Assembly (NCBI RefSeq): GCF_002210425.1
Contig: NZ_MWQK01000004.1
Coordinates: forward strand, 62,001-126,000
Source: Fibrobacter sp. UWB2
GTDB lineage: Bacteria; Fibrobacterota; Fibrobacteria; Fibrobacterales; Fibrobacteraceae
DNA length: 64,000 bases
Direction of reading: 5' to 3'
The notes beneath the pieces are model-generated. The model saw only the letters and a list, made by a program, of their open reading frames with translations. It made no database searches and had not been told where the DNA came from. Made by a program: the position numbers and the translations under genes. Shown piece by piece: positions 54,424 to 62,587 of the stretch (the first letter of the stretch is position 1; the number at the start of each line of letters is the position of its first letter).

Positions 54424-55347
54424 TTATTCATAAAAACGAATGGGGATATAAACAACAGTCGTCCCTGATTTAACCTTAGGGAACGTCCATTGACTTACAG
54501 CTTTTCTTATCTCTTCATCAAATTCTTTAACACCCGTAGTCGATCCCTTTATTGACGATTTTTTTACTCTTCCATCAGCAGCAATCGTTAACTTTAAAGT
54601 AATTACGCCATCAAATGTATTATTTGGATTTTTCTTGATGAATTTTCTGTATATGTGCTTTAGGCCGGGACTTCTTTGTTGAAAAACACGTTTAACTCTA
54701 GAAACCATATCTTGATTAACAGTTTGTTTGTCTGCGAATTCAATATTTTTATAAAGAACTTTCAGAGTCCATTTAGACGGAAACACATTCGAATTACCCA
54801 ATAACGATTGAAGAATAGACCTACCATCTACAGAAGAATTTCCAGTACCATCATTAAATCCAACTTTAAAGTCATCTTTAGAGCCAAGACGAGGACGTGG
54901 TTTATACCTATCTACAATAACACCATAATAACACATAACAGAGCCCAAATCTGATCTAGCTTTCAAAATCGAATCACGATTTTTTGCAAAAATCATAAGA
55001 GCATTTTGATATACGTCTTTCTTTTTTTCTACATCATTCCATTCAATCGGGAAATAAGCCTTCATCAAGCTATCTATAGTCCGCTGCTTTTCAAGCAGTT
55101 TCGCGGAATCCAGCAATACGACTGTTTGGGCGTTCGCATCAAGTGAATCTTTGAGAATTTCACTCACAAGAGAATCGTCTTTTTCCGTTACATTCTGCAA
55201 CGCCGCAGAATCAGACGATTCAACAGGGCCATTACTTACCGACTTTTCATTTTTCGAATCTTTATCAACATTACCGCAGCCAGCCCACAGCACCGCTGTA
55301 GCCATCAATGCGATTTCACTAAAATATTTGCTAAAGAAGTTTGCCAT
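54424..55347 (-). CDS. AgmX/PglI (TonB-like) C-terminal domain lipoprotein, copy 2
   Basis: Start set at MANFFSKYF by alignment with the paralogue at 51746 (MAKNFSKFL); further in-frame ATG/TTG codons lie 2 and 5 codons upstream. Lipobox LWAGC. About 150 residues of unique sequence in the middle are absent from copy 1. The C-terminal 110 residues (GVITLKLTIAADGRVKKSSIKGS, IRKAVSQWTFPKVKSG) match the AgmX/PglI domain. More A+T-rich than its neighbours. Function unknown. Confidence 0.75.
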   Translation of the reverse strand: MANFFSKYFSEIALMATAVLWAGCGNVDKDSKNEKSVSNGPVESSDSAALQNVTEKDDSLVSEILKDSLDANAQTVVLLDSAKLLEKQRTIDSLMKAYFPIEWNDVEKKKDVYQNALMIFAKNRDSILKARSDLGSVMCYYGVIVDRYKPRPRLGSKDDFKVGFNDGTGNSSVDGRSILQSLLGNSNVFPSKWTLKVLYKNIEFADKQTVNQDMVSRVKRVFQQRSPGLKHIYRKFIKKNPNNTFDGVITLKLTIAADGRVKKSSIKGSTTGVKEFDEEIRKAVSQWTFPKVKSGTTVVYIPIRFYE

Positions 55348-55518
55348 GGCCATAAATAACAAAATTCAGAACAAACAATCAATGAAAAAAGATTTCTTTT
55401 ACAATTTTTTTCACATCGTTTTGGCTTAAAGTTTTTTAGAACTTGCCATTAAGATTATAAGATTTTCGCATTTTCCGCATATTCGAGCAGCAACATCCGC
55501 CATTTGCGCCATTTATCC

Positions 55519-55545
55519 CTCGTCTCTCGTCACTCATCTCTCGTC
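55519..55545. repeat. reverse copies of the GACGAGA repeat (imperfect)
   Basis: CTCGTCTCTCGTC, then ACTCA, then TCTCGTC: at least three reverse-complement units, one interrupted. Confidence 0.6.
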
Positions 55546-55638
55546 TAAAAAACTATCTTGGCACGCTTCGCGTGCATTTAGTACGGCTCGGACATGCTCG
55601 TTCAAGCAAGCTTGACTCGCGCGTCGCTCGCCTTTTAC

Positions 55639-55644
55639 TAAATT
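55639..55644 (+). promoter_or_regulatory. -10-like hexamer abutting miaB
   Basis: TAAATTTGGCCGC then ATG at 55652, nearly the same 13 bases as before the HAD gene. Confidence 0.42.
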
Positions 55645-55651
55645 TGGCCGC

Positions 55652-56974
55652 ATGAAAAAATACCACTTGGCCACATACGGCTGCCAGATGAACGAATACG
55701 ACTCCGCGATGATTGCGCAGGAGTTAGACATGTGCGGTTGCGTCGAGACGAACAACCAGGAAGATGCCGACATCATCATCGTAAACACCTGCAGCGTGCG
55801 TGAAAAGGCCGAGGAAACAGCCATCGTCAACATCAGCAAGCTCAAGTACTTGCGCAAGAAAAATCCCGACGTGAAAGTCGTCGTGTGCGGTTGCATGGCC
55901 AAGAATCGCGGGCCGGAACTGCTCAAGCGCCTCAAGAACGTAAACTACATCGTAGGCCCGGACCAGTACCGCAAAATTCCAGAACTCTTGTTCGGGGATG
56001 CCCAGAGCCCGCTGCACAAGACGCACCACAAGATGTTCATCGACGAAGACCGCGACGAGAACTACCTCGGCGAATACGCCAAGCTGCAGAATGACGTGAG
56101 CGCATTCGTCGCGATCCAGCGTGGTTGCAACAAGCGCTGCAGCTACTGCATCGTGCCGTACCTCCGTGGTCCCGAGAAATACCGCGACATGGACGACGTG
56201 CTGACAGAAGTCAAGCGAGCCGCCGACAAGGGCATCACCGAAGTGATGTTACTCGGCCAGACGGTGAATGCCTACAAGACGCCAAACGCAGACTTCACGA
56301 CATTACTGACAAAAGTTTCCGAAATCGGTGGTATCAAGCGCATCCGCTTTACAAGCCCGCACCCGCGCCATTATACAAACGAACTCATTGACGTTCTCTT
56401 GAACAATCCGAAGGTCTGCCATTACGCGCACATTCCGCTCCAGAGCGGCTCCGACGCAATTCTCAAGAAAATGCGCCGCCAGCACAACATGGATCAGTAC
56501 ATGACCGTCATCGAGCAGTTGCGCAGCAAGGATCCGTACTACGCCATTTCGACAGACGTGATTTGCGGATTTGTCGGCGAAACCGACGAAGATTTCGAAC
56601 AGACGATCAAGGCGTTCGAAGCTTGCCAATTTGACACGGCATACATGTTCATCTACAGCCCGCGCAAAGGCACTGAATCCTTCAACGAAGCCGAAATTCT
56701 CACGCCCGAAGAAAAGTCGGCTCGCCATTCGCGCCTCGTGGAACTCCAGAACGCCATCACGCTCAAACGCAACCAGATGATGATTGGCCGCACCGAAGAA
56801 ATCCTCGTCGAACACGGCTCCACCCGCGACAAGACAGAACTCGTCGGCAAGACGGACAACTTCAAGAAGGTCATTTTCAAGCCGGAAGAAGGTCGCATCA
56901 TCAAGCCGGGCGATTACGTCAAGGTGAAAATCGACGATATCCGAGGCTGGACGCTCCGCGGCACCCTCGTGTAA
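55652..56974 (+). CDS. miaB: tRNA-2-methylthio-N6-dimethylallyladenosine synthase MiaB
   Basis: Adds methylthio to i6A37 in tRNAs reading UNN codons. 440 residues. The N-terminal UPF0004 domain has three cluster cysteines (YGCQMN, VNTCSVRE, VCGCMA). The radical-SAM motif is CNKRCSYC, with the typical YLRGPEKYR after it, and SPHPRHYTNELI and HIPLQSGSDAILKKM. A C-terminal TRAM domain ends the protein (GYV-like VEHGSTRDKTELVGKTDN). Leaderless-type start. It is the third tRNA-sulfur gene in the neighbourhood, with the desulfurase and TtcA-like genes. Confidence 0.97.
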   Translation: MKKYHLATYGCQMNEYDSAMIAQELDMCGCVETNNQEDADIIIVNTCSVREKAEETAIVNISKLKYLRKKNPDVKVVVCGCMAKNRGPELLKRLKNVNYIVGPDQYRKIPELLFGDAQSPLHKTHHKMFIDEDRDENYLGEYAKLQNDVSAFVAIQRGCNKRCSYCIVPYLRGPEKYRDMDDVLTEVKRAADKGITEVMLLGQTVNAYKTPNADFTTLLTKVSEIGGIKRIRFTSPHPRHYTNELIDVLLNNPKVCHYAHIPLQSGSDAILKKMRRQHNMDQYMTVIEQLRSKDPYYAISTDVICGFVGETDEDFEQTIKAFEACQFDTAYMFIYSPRKGTESFNEAEILTPEEKSARHSRLVELQNAITLKRNQMMIGRTEEILVEHGSTRDKTELVGKTDNFKKVIFKPEEGRIIKPGDYVKVKIDDIRGWTLRGTLV

Positions 56975-57015
56975 CGCACCTCAAAACCACAGACCGCACA
57001 CCCTAGTCGAGTTTA

Positions 57016-57044
57016 CGTAACTCGTGGAATATCAACGAGTTACG
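57016..57044. other. perfect 10-base inverted repeat downstream of miaB
   Basis: CGTAACTCGT, then nine bases, then ACGAGTTACG. There is no T-run after it, so it could be an operator or attenuator for the next gene as well as a terminator. Confidence 0.5.
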
Positions 57045-57110
57045 CATTCAAAGCAAGCCATTTTGTAAAAATATTTATATCTTTACTCTTGAGGGTAACT
57101 AGAGGGTAAT

Positions 57111-58082
57111 ATGGCTAAATATTTTATTCACAATTTGGTTATTACAGGCGCACTGTGCGCGTTTGCCACCACAGCATCTTTTGCTGAGGCCGCACCGACT
57201 CTCGCCACCGCCCAAAAAGCTTACGTCAACGGCAACTGGAAAGTCGCCGCCGCCGCATACGAACAGGTCTGTCCGAACGAACCTGAAAACACTCGTACCG
57301 AATGCTATTTATGGAACGTGCTAGCCCTTTCCCAAACGGGCATCGCCGCTGATTTCAGCAAGGCTGGCAAGCGTCTCGACAGTCTCATCGACAAGACGAA
57401 CCCGCAACAAGCCATTTACGCGGACCTCATGATGACCAAGGCCCAGTTCCAAATGTACCTTGGCCGCTACAACAAGGCCGCCGAATCTCTCGTACACGCT
57501 ATTGAAACATCGCAGCCGCATCAAGTGACCGTGCTGCAAAAAGTCTGCGTCGCCGTCCAAGACCGCGCCCACAGCGAAGATTTGAACGAAGCCTGCAAAA
57601 ACCTCGGCAATCCCGAAGCCATGAAGCAAGCCGCCGCCAAGAGGGAACAAGCTCAGGCCGAGCAAGTCAAGGCTGAACAGGCCGCAAGCGCCGCTCCGCA
57701 AGCAAGCACAACGCCATCAGCAAATAATGACGCCGCTAAAGCCACAGAATCAAAGACATCAGCCCCCGCAACAACAGTCGCTACAGCTGAACCCGCGCAA
57801 ACAAAGGCTCCCGAAGCAAAGCCTGCCGAAGCCAAATCCGCATGGCAACTGCAATTGGGCGCATTTGGCGTCAAGTCCAACGCCGATTTACTCGTAGACA
57901 ATCTCAAAAAGCGCAACATCGCCTGCACCATCAGCCAGAACACGCTTGAAAGCGGCAAAGTCCTCTATATCGTGCGCACCGGTCCATTTGATACAAAGGA
58001 AAGTGCAGTGGACTATGGCGCCAAAAAACTGGCCCCGCTCAATGTGGAATTCAGGCCGATGCTCGTAAAACAGGCCCTTTAA
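57111..58082 (+). CDS. exported SPOR-domain protein
   Basis: 323 residues. The signal peptide ends TTASFAEA. A helical, TPR-like region spans about 28-170 (ATAQKAYVNGNWKVAAAAYEQV, MMTKAQFQMYLGRYNKAAE). An Ala/Glu/Lys-rich disordered linker follows, then the C-terminal SPOR domain (WQLQLGAFGVKSNADLLVDNLKK, YIVRTGPF). SPOR domains bind denuded septal peptidoglycan, so this is probably a division- or wall-associated protein. AGAGGG before the ATG and TATCTTTA at 57078 provide site and promoter. Confidence 0.85.
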   Translation: MAKYFIHNLVITGALCAFATTASFAEAAPTLATAQKAYVNGNWKVAAAAYEQVCPNEPENTRTECYLWNVLALSQTGIAADFSKAGKRLDSLIDKTNPQQAIYADLMMTKAQFQMYLGRYNKAAESLVHAIETSQPHQVTVLQKVCVAVQDRAHSEDLNEACKNLGNPEAMKQAAAKREQAQAEQVKAEQAASAAPQASTTPSANNDAAKATESKTSAPATTVATAEPAQTKAPEAKPAEAKSAWQLQLGAFGVKSNADLLVDNLKKRNIACTISQNTLESGKVLYIVRTGPFDTKESAVDYGAKKLAPLNVEFRPMLVKQAL

Positions 58083-58179
58083 GCAAACAAAATTATACTC
58101 GAAAAAATTTTTTACAGATTTTAGCGCCTAAAACATGCGTTTTTTTGCTTTATACCTACAAAAAAAGCAAAAATAGTGC

Positions 58180-58187
58180 TATATTTG
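58180..58187 (+). promoter_or_regulatory. -10-like element TATATTTG of tRNA-Leu
   Basis: Ends 12 bases before the mature tRNA, predicting a short 5' leader. Confidence 0.45.
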
Positions 58188-58199
58188 TTGTGCTCCCCC

Positions 58200-58283
58200 G
58201 CCGGGGTGGTGAAATTGGTAGACGCGCTGGACTCAAAATCCAGTACTCGCGAGAGTGTGAGGGTTCGATTCCCTCCCCCGGCA
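58200..58283 (+). tRNA. tRNA-Leu (anticodon CAA)
   Basis: Acceptor GCCGGGG / CCCCGGC, anticodon stem CTGGA / TCCAG with loop CTCAAAA, a variable arm (TACTCGCGAGAGTGT) as expected for type II tRNA, and T-loop TTCGATT. Discriminator A; CCA not encoded. Reads UUG. Confidence 0.96.
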
Positions 58284-58308
58284 TTAAACGTTTAAGAAAG
58301 AGATCAAA

Positions 58309-59040
58309 ATGAGTAACATGTTCAAAGTGCTTTCTGCTGTTCTTTTCGCGGGCTCACTAGCGTTTGCTCAGTCTGACGACCTCTTCTCTGACGATTTCCA
58401 GGATGCTGCTACTGCAGATTCCATTGCTCAGGCTAATGCCGAAGCATCAACTCAAGCTAACATTGGTAATGCACAGGCCGTCGGTGGCCAGTGGGAAGGC
58501 TTCAAGTACGAAGACATGGGCCTTACTCAGTGGGAATACCAGCAGGCTAAGGAACAGGGCGTCTCTCGTGAAAAGTTGACGAAGCTCGTCGAACTTGGCA
58601 TCCGCCCGACAGAATACCTCCAGAAGCCATGGAACAGACTCGGCGTGAGCGAAGAAGATTGGCTCAGCCAGCGTGCCGAAGGCATGGAAGATGCAGACAT
58701 CGACCGTTCTTATCGCTATCGCAATGGTGATCAGGGCAGTGCCTATATTTCCCTTTTGATTCCATCTTACTATCAGTGGAAAACAAAACAGACTGCCAAG
58801 GCAACCTTTATGGATGTCCTCGAAATCGGCAGTATCGCCACAACAGTGGTTCTCTATGTTCAGGACAAGAGCTATTGGTGGTACGGATTCCTCGGAATCG
58901 CAGCCGCTCATCTTTGGTCCTTTGCAGATGCATTCATCACCACTCAGTGGGATAGCAATCCAGACGCAAACCGCTTCAGCTTTGGCGTTATTCCGACTCC
59001 GGACCAGGGCGTTGCAAGCTTCTTCAATGTCAAGTTCTAA
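58309..59040 (+). CDS. exported protein of unknown function (243 aa)
   Basis: Signal peptide MSNMFKVLSAVLFAGSLAFAQ. A polar region of about 125 residues (with QWEYQQAKEQGVS and EEDWLSQRAEGMED) precedes a hydrophobic part with two probable membrane segments (VLEIGSIATTVVLYV, YGFLGIAAAHLWSFADAFI) and ends VASFFNVKF. No family recognised. It begins 25 bases after tRNA-Leu, with only AGAAAGAG between, so the tRNA and this gene may share a transcript. panD follows after six bases. Confidence 0.65.
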   Translation: MSNMFKVLSAVLFAGSLAFAQSDDLFSDDFQDAATADSIAQANAEASTQANIGNAQAVGGQWEGFKYEDMGLTQWEYQQAKEQGVSREKLTKLVELGIRPTEYLQKPWNRLGVSEEDWLSQRAEGMEDADIDRSYRYRNGDQGSAYISLLIPSYYQWKTKQTAKATFMDVLEIGSIATTVVLYVQDKSYWWYGFLGIAAAHLWSFADAFITTQWDSNPDANRFSFGVIPTPDQGVASFFNVKF

Positions 59041-59046
59041 GCAGCA

Positions 59047-59403
59047 ATGCAGCTAGAATTACTTAAAGCCAAAATTCATCGCGCTACAGTTACTGATGCA
59101 AACCTCAACTACGAGGGTTCCATCACTATAGCTCGCGATTTGATGGATGCAGCAGGCATCCTCCCCTTCGAAAAAGTCGGCGTCCTTGACGTCAATAATG
59201 GTTCCCGCCTTGATACTTATGTAATCGAGGGCAAAGCCGGTTCTGGCGTGATTTGCCTGAACGGTGCGGCTGCGCGCTTGGTACAGCCGGGCGACCTCGT
59301 GATTATCGTGGCTTATGCAACGATGTCTCCAGAAGAAGCCAAGACCTGGAAACCGACCGTTATCCGCGTCAACGGCAAAAACGAAATCATCGAAAAAATC
59401 TAA
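59047..59403 (+). CDS. panD: aspartate 1-decarboxylase
   Basis: Forms beta-alanine for pantothenate and CoA. A pyruvoyl enzyme made as a proenzyme: the self-cleavage site Gly24-Ser25 is present in NYEGSIT. Also [42 protein letters not shown] and the Thr/Tyr region of the active site. 118 residues is normal. It has no own ribosome site and sits six bases after the preceding gene, so translation is probably coupled. Terminator follows. Confidence 0.95.
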   Translation: MQLELLKAKIHRATVTDANLNYEGSITIARDLMDAAGILPFEKVGVLDVNNGSRLDTYVIEGKAGSGVICLNGAAARLVQPGDLVIIVAYATMSPEEAKTWKPTVIRVNGKNEIIEKI

Positions 59404-59429
59404 CAGCACAAATACATGCGTATAAAGTT

Positions 59430-59453
59430 CCCGGCTTCGCCGGGCTTTTTTTT
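59430..59453 (+). terminator. rho-independent terminator of panD
   Basis: CCCGGC-TTC-GCCGGG followed by C and nine T. Confidence 0.85.
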
Positions 59454-59532
59454 ATAAAAAAATTTACGTTTTGGCAGTTTATGACAATGTAAATGTTGTA
59501 TATTAAAGGTAAACTAAAATAACGAGGTTTTA

Positions 59533-61047
59533 ATGCCAGATAATATCCTTTACATTGCCATTGCATCGGCAATACTTTTACTTATCATCATCTTCGTGAT
59601 GTCTTACATCAAGGCCGCCCCTGATGAAGCCATCATCGTATCCGGTATCCAAAAACAGCCTAGAGTCATCATCGGCCGTGCAGGGCTTCGCATTCCGTTC
59701 TTCGAACGCGCCGACCACCTTTCACTTCAACTGATCCAGATTGACGTGAAGACAGGCAGCCCAGTCCCCACCAAGGACTACATCAACGTTTCCGTCGATG
59801 CTGTCGTGACCGCCAAGATTTCGGACAATCCGGACCGCCTCAAATCTTCTGCACAAAACTTCTTGAACAAGAAACCCGAAGACATCCGCGCTATGATCGT
59901 TGACATTCTCGAAGGTAACATGCGTGAAATTGTTGGCCGTATGCAGCTCGTGGATCTCGTGGGTGACCGCAAGCAGGTTTCTGAACTCGTGCTCGAAAAT
60001 GCCATCCCGGACCTTGAAAAGCTCGGCATTGTTGTGCAGACGTTCAACATCCAGAATTTTGAAGACGCCAACGGCGTGATTGAAAACCTCGGTGTCGATA
60101 AGACATCTGCCATCCGCAAGGCAGCTGCCATTTCCAAGGCGAATGCCGAACGCGATATCAGCGTGGCTCAATCGCAGGCCAAGAAAGAAGCAAACGATGC
60201 AGCCGTTGCCGCAGAACTCGAAATTGCCCAGAAGCAGAACGACCTCGCCGTGAAAAAGGCCAACTTGCAGAAGATTTCTGATACCGAAAAGGCAATTGCT
60301 GATGCCGCTTACGAAATCCAGAAGCAGACGCAGCAGAAGGAAATCAATGTTGCCCAAGCCGAAGCAGAAGTCGCCAAGCAAGAAAAGGAAATTGAAATTC
60401 GCGAACGCATGGTCATGGTGACCGAAAAGGAACTTAAGGCTCAAATCGAAAAGAAAGCAGAAGCCGAACGCCAGGCACAAATCCAGCGTTCCGAAGCCGA
60501 ACTCTTCCAGCAGCAAAAAGACGCTGAAGCCGTCCGCTACAAGGAAGAACAGCGCGCCAAGGCCATCAAGCAGATTGCTGACGCCGAAAAGGAAAAGGCA
60601 TTCGCTGAAGCCGAAGCTACAAAGGCAAAGGCACTCGCCGAAGCTGAAGCTACAAAGGCAAAAGGCTTAGCCGAAGCAGAAGCAATCAAGGCTCAAGGTC
60701 TTGCCGAGGCAGAAGCGCTCAACAAGAAGGCCGAAGCCATGAAGCTCTATGGTGACGCAGCCCGTCAGGAAATGCAGCTCAAAACCATTGAAAAGTACTT
60801 CGAGCAGATGCCTCAAATTGCAGCCGCCATTGCAAAGCCGATGGAAAAAATTGGCAATATCACCATGTACGGCGAAGGCAATACGGCAAAGCTCACCGGC
60901 GATATCACCAAGACGCTCACACAGGTCACGAATGGCCTCACGGATTCGCTCGGCATTGACCTCCGTACAGTTCTTGGCTCCATGTTCGGGGCAAAACTCG
61001 CTGGAGTCACCAAGAGCGACGACTCCAAGACCGACAATAACAAATAA
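59533..61047 (+). CDS. flotillin-like SPFH-domain membrane protein
   Basis: 504 residues. One N-terminal membrane helix (about 5-24), the SPFH domain (about 25-200; EAIIVSGIQKQPRVIIGRAGLRIPFFERAD in part) and a long Ala/Glu/Lys-rich coiled coil (about 205-420) with repeats EAEATKAKALAE, EAEATKAKGLAE, EAEAIKAQGLAE. Flotillins form oligomeric rafts at the inner membrane and organise membrane proteins. No NfeD partner gene adjoins. TATATT at 59499 gives a leader with CGAGG before the ATG. A terminator follows. Confidence 0.93.
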   Translation: MPDNILYIAIASAILLLIIIFVMSYIKAAPDEAIIVSGIQKQPRVIIGRAGLRIPFFERADHLSLQLIQIDVKTGSPVPTKDYINVSVDAVVTAKISDNPDRLKSSAQNFLNKKPEDIRAMIVDILEGNMREIVGRMQLVDLVGDRKQVSELVLENAIPDLEKLGIVVQTFNIQNFEDANGVIENLGVDKTSAIRKAAAISKANAERDISVAQSQAKKEANDAAVAAELEIAQKQNDLAVKKANLQKISDTEKAIADAAYEIQKQTQQKEINVAQAEAEVAKQEKEIEIRERMVMVTEKELKAQIEKKAEAERQAQIQRSEAELFQQQKDAEAVRYKEEQRAKAIKQIADAEKEKAFAEAEATKAKALAEAEATKAKGLAEAEAIKAQGLAEAEALNKKAEAMKLYGDAARQEMQLKTIEKYFEQMPQIAAAIAKPMEKIGNITMYGEGNTAKLTGDITKTLTQVTNGLTDSLGIDLRTVLGSMFGAKLAGVTKSDDSKTDNNK

Positions 61048-61070
61048 TTCCTGAAAAATCAATCTCAACC

Positions 61071-61107
61071 AGGAGACTTCGTTTTATACCGAAGCCTCCT
61101 TTTTTTA
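61071..61107 (+). terminator. rho-independent terminator of the flotillin gene
   Basis: AGGAGACTTCG pairs with CGAAGCCTCCT (one mismatch), then seven or more T. The T-run merges with the TATATT of the next gene. Confidence 0.8.
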
Positions 61108-61111
61108 TATT
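61106..61111 (+). promoter_or_regulatory. -10-like hexamer abutting the 61118 gene
   Basis: TATATT, CATGAT, ATG at 61118. Its first base is the last T of the terminator tail. Confidence 0.42.
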
Positions 61112-61117
61112 CATGAT

Positions 61118-61693
61118 ATGCGATCCATGTGTTTTACAGTGTTATTTCTAGCAGCGTTCACCTTTGCCGCCGCAGCAAAGGCAGATTCTACCGCGCTCTC
61201 GGAAACACTCGTTGCAGCACAAGACACCATAGTCGATACAATCTACGTCATTCAAGAAAGCGGCATACCTTGGAACCGAGAGCACTTCGACCCCGAACGC
61301 CTCGTCCGTCACGATACATTCGACCCTGCTTTGAAAGTCGCATACACTTATTCCGTGAGCTTTATCGGCGGTTCATTCGGATCGTTTGCCCAGCAAAGCT
61401 TTATGGCTCATTTCGCTTACGAGTTCACCCCTAATTTACACTTGTACGCAAACGTTGGGCTATGGATGCCGCTCTATTCAAGCCTCCACTTCGGCAATCG
61501 CATTGCCCGCGAAGATGTAAAGCAAGGGAACGTGGGGGTCTTGATTCCAGACATCGCGCTTGAATACAAGCCTAGTGACAAAGTTTCCCTAAGAATCTTG
61601 TACGTCAACGAAAGAGATGCATTCAGAGCCTATGGACCACACCGTTATTTCTACGATGACTGTCCATGGAGCAGTTCTTTTTATTGCAGATAA
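61118..61693 (+). CDS. exported protein, tandem paralogue 1 (191 aa)
   Basis: Signal peptide to about residue 22 (TFAAAAKADS). The mature part contains SGIPWNRE, VRHDTFDPALKVAYTYS, GGSFGSFAQQS and AHFAYEFTPNLHLYANVGLWMP, then IPDIALEYKPS and a C-terminal pair of cysteines (DDCPWS...YC). Alternating beta-type residues suggest a small outer membrane or periplasmic beta protein. The next gene is a close paralogue. No family name recognised. Confidence 0.7.
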   Translation: MRSMCFTVLFLAAFTFAAAAKADSTALSETLVAAQDTIVDTIYVIQESGIPWNREHFDPERLVRHDTFDPALKVAYTYSVSFIGGSFGSFAQQSFMAHFAYEFTPNLHLYANVGLWMPLYSSLHFGNRIAREDVKQGNVGVLIPDIALEYKPSDKVSLRILYVNERDAFRAYGPHRYFYDDCPWSSSFYCR

Positions 61694-61956
61694 AAACTGA
61701 ATAAAATCTTTTTTAAACGCAAAGAGCACGTCATGCGGGCGGGGCCCCAGCTCGGAGTTGACGCCTACGGCGTCAGCGGCTTCACTCGGTCATGTGCGCC
61801 TGCAAGCAGTCGCCCGCGACTCTCGTTTTGCACGCTACTGCGAAGACAATACCTTGGCCGACGCCTCCATTCTCGCGACGATCTATCATAATCCTTAAAT
61901 TATATAGTCTCTTTTCTCGCTTTTTTCTATACACGTTTTTTTGTATATTCGTTTTT
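61694..61956. other. 263-base gap with a G+C-rich, hairpin-forming insert
   Basis: No gene of its own is seen. Bases 61730-61880 are much richer in G+C than the flanks and hold GGGGCCCC, the hairpin GACGCC-TAC-GGCGTC, and GCGGGCG / CGCCCGC arms about 80 bases apart. Frames through it are open but look non-coding. Confidence 0.45.
61944..61949 (+). promoter_or_regulatory. -10-like hexamer abutting the 61957 gene
   Basis: TATATT, CGTTTTT, ATG at 61957. Confidence 0.42.
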
Positions 61957-62514
61957 ATGAAACGAATTATTTTATCTGCTCTTTGCATATCAACGCTTGC
62001 CTTCGCAAACGTCACAACAAACATCGAACCGTCCGAAATGGCCTCCCAAGTCATTGCCGAGGCCAATTACGAATTTCGAAACGATGGCATCCCCTGGAAC
62101 CGCGAATTTGATTCTGACCGCATGGTCCGTCACCAGACATTCGATCCGGCCTTAAAAGTCGCATACTCCTATTCGCTCAATTTCGTTGCAGGAAGTTTCG
62201 GGTCGTTCGCTAACCAAAGCCTTATGGGACATTTCGCCTACGAGTTCACACCGATTCTTCACTTGTACGCAAATATCGGTCTTTGGATGCCAATCTACGC
62301 AAACATTAGCAATGGTAGCCGCATCGCAAGAGAGGACCTACGCCAAGGCAATGTTAATGTGTTGATTCCAGATGTTTCTCTAGAATACAAGCCAAGCGAA
62401 AACACATTGATAAGAATTTCCTACGTCAATGAACGAGACGCCCTGAAAGCCTACGGCCCACGCAGTTTCTTCCACAGCGAATGCCCTAGCCGAAGTTCCA
62501 TTCTCTGCCAGTAA
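61957..62514 (+). CDS. exported protein, tandem paralogue 2 (185 aa)
   Basis: Start at MKRIILSA, where the signal peptide begins (cleavage near LAFANV); the frame is open 55 codons upstream through the G+C-rich insert. Closely parallels the 61118 product: DGIPWNRE, VRHQTFDPALKVAYSYS, AGSFGSFANQS, GHFAYEFTPILHLYANIGLWMP, LIPDVSLEYKPS and final cysteines (SECPSRSSILC). Function unknown. A terminator follows. Confidence 0.72.
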   Translation: MKRIILSALCISTLAFANVTTNIEPSEMASQVIAEANYEFRNDGIPWNREFDSDRMVRHQTFDPALKVAYSYSLNFVAGSFGSFANQSLMGHFAYEFTPILHLYANIGLWMPIYANISNGSRIAREDLRQGNVNVLIPDVSLEYKPSENTLIRISYVNERDALKAYGPRSFFHSECPSRSSILCQ

Positions 62515-62536
62515 GCACATCTATTCTATATTGCCA

Positions 62537-62563
62537 CCCCGGATTTATTTCGGGGGCTTTTTA
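62537..62563 (+). terminator. rho-independent terminator
   Basis: CCCCG / CGGGG with loop GATTTATTT, then G, C and five T. Confidence 0.65.
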
Positions 62564-62587
62564 TTTTTCTAAATTTTACGGCAAAGA

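Larger units (their letters stand above)
55348..55651. other. 304-base gene-free gap with repeats and small hairpins
   Basis: No gene seen. The first 150 bases are A+T-rich and featureless. Reverse copies of the GACGAGA motif lie at 55519-55545. Two tight hairpins follow: GCACGC-TTC-GCGTGC (55561-55575) and TCAAGC-AA-GCTTGA (55602-55615), in a G+C-rich segment. The miaB promoter element ends the gap. Confidence 0.5.

Noticed and set aside
55561-55650. Small RNA gene between the AgmX copy 2 and miaB
   Set aside because: Hairpins are present, but I see no promoter plus terminator framing, and the sequence may be repeat debris. Kept only as a described gap.
61792-61956. Upstream extension of the 61957 gene
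   Set aside because: Runs through a G+C-rich, hairpin-forming spacer and would hide the signal peptide at MKRIILSA.
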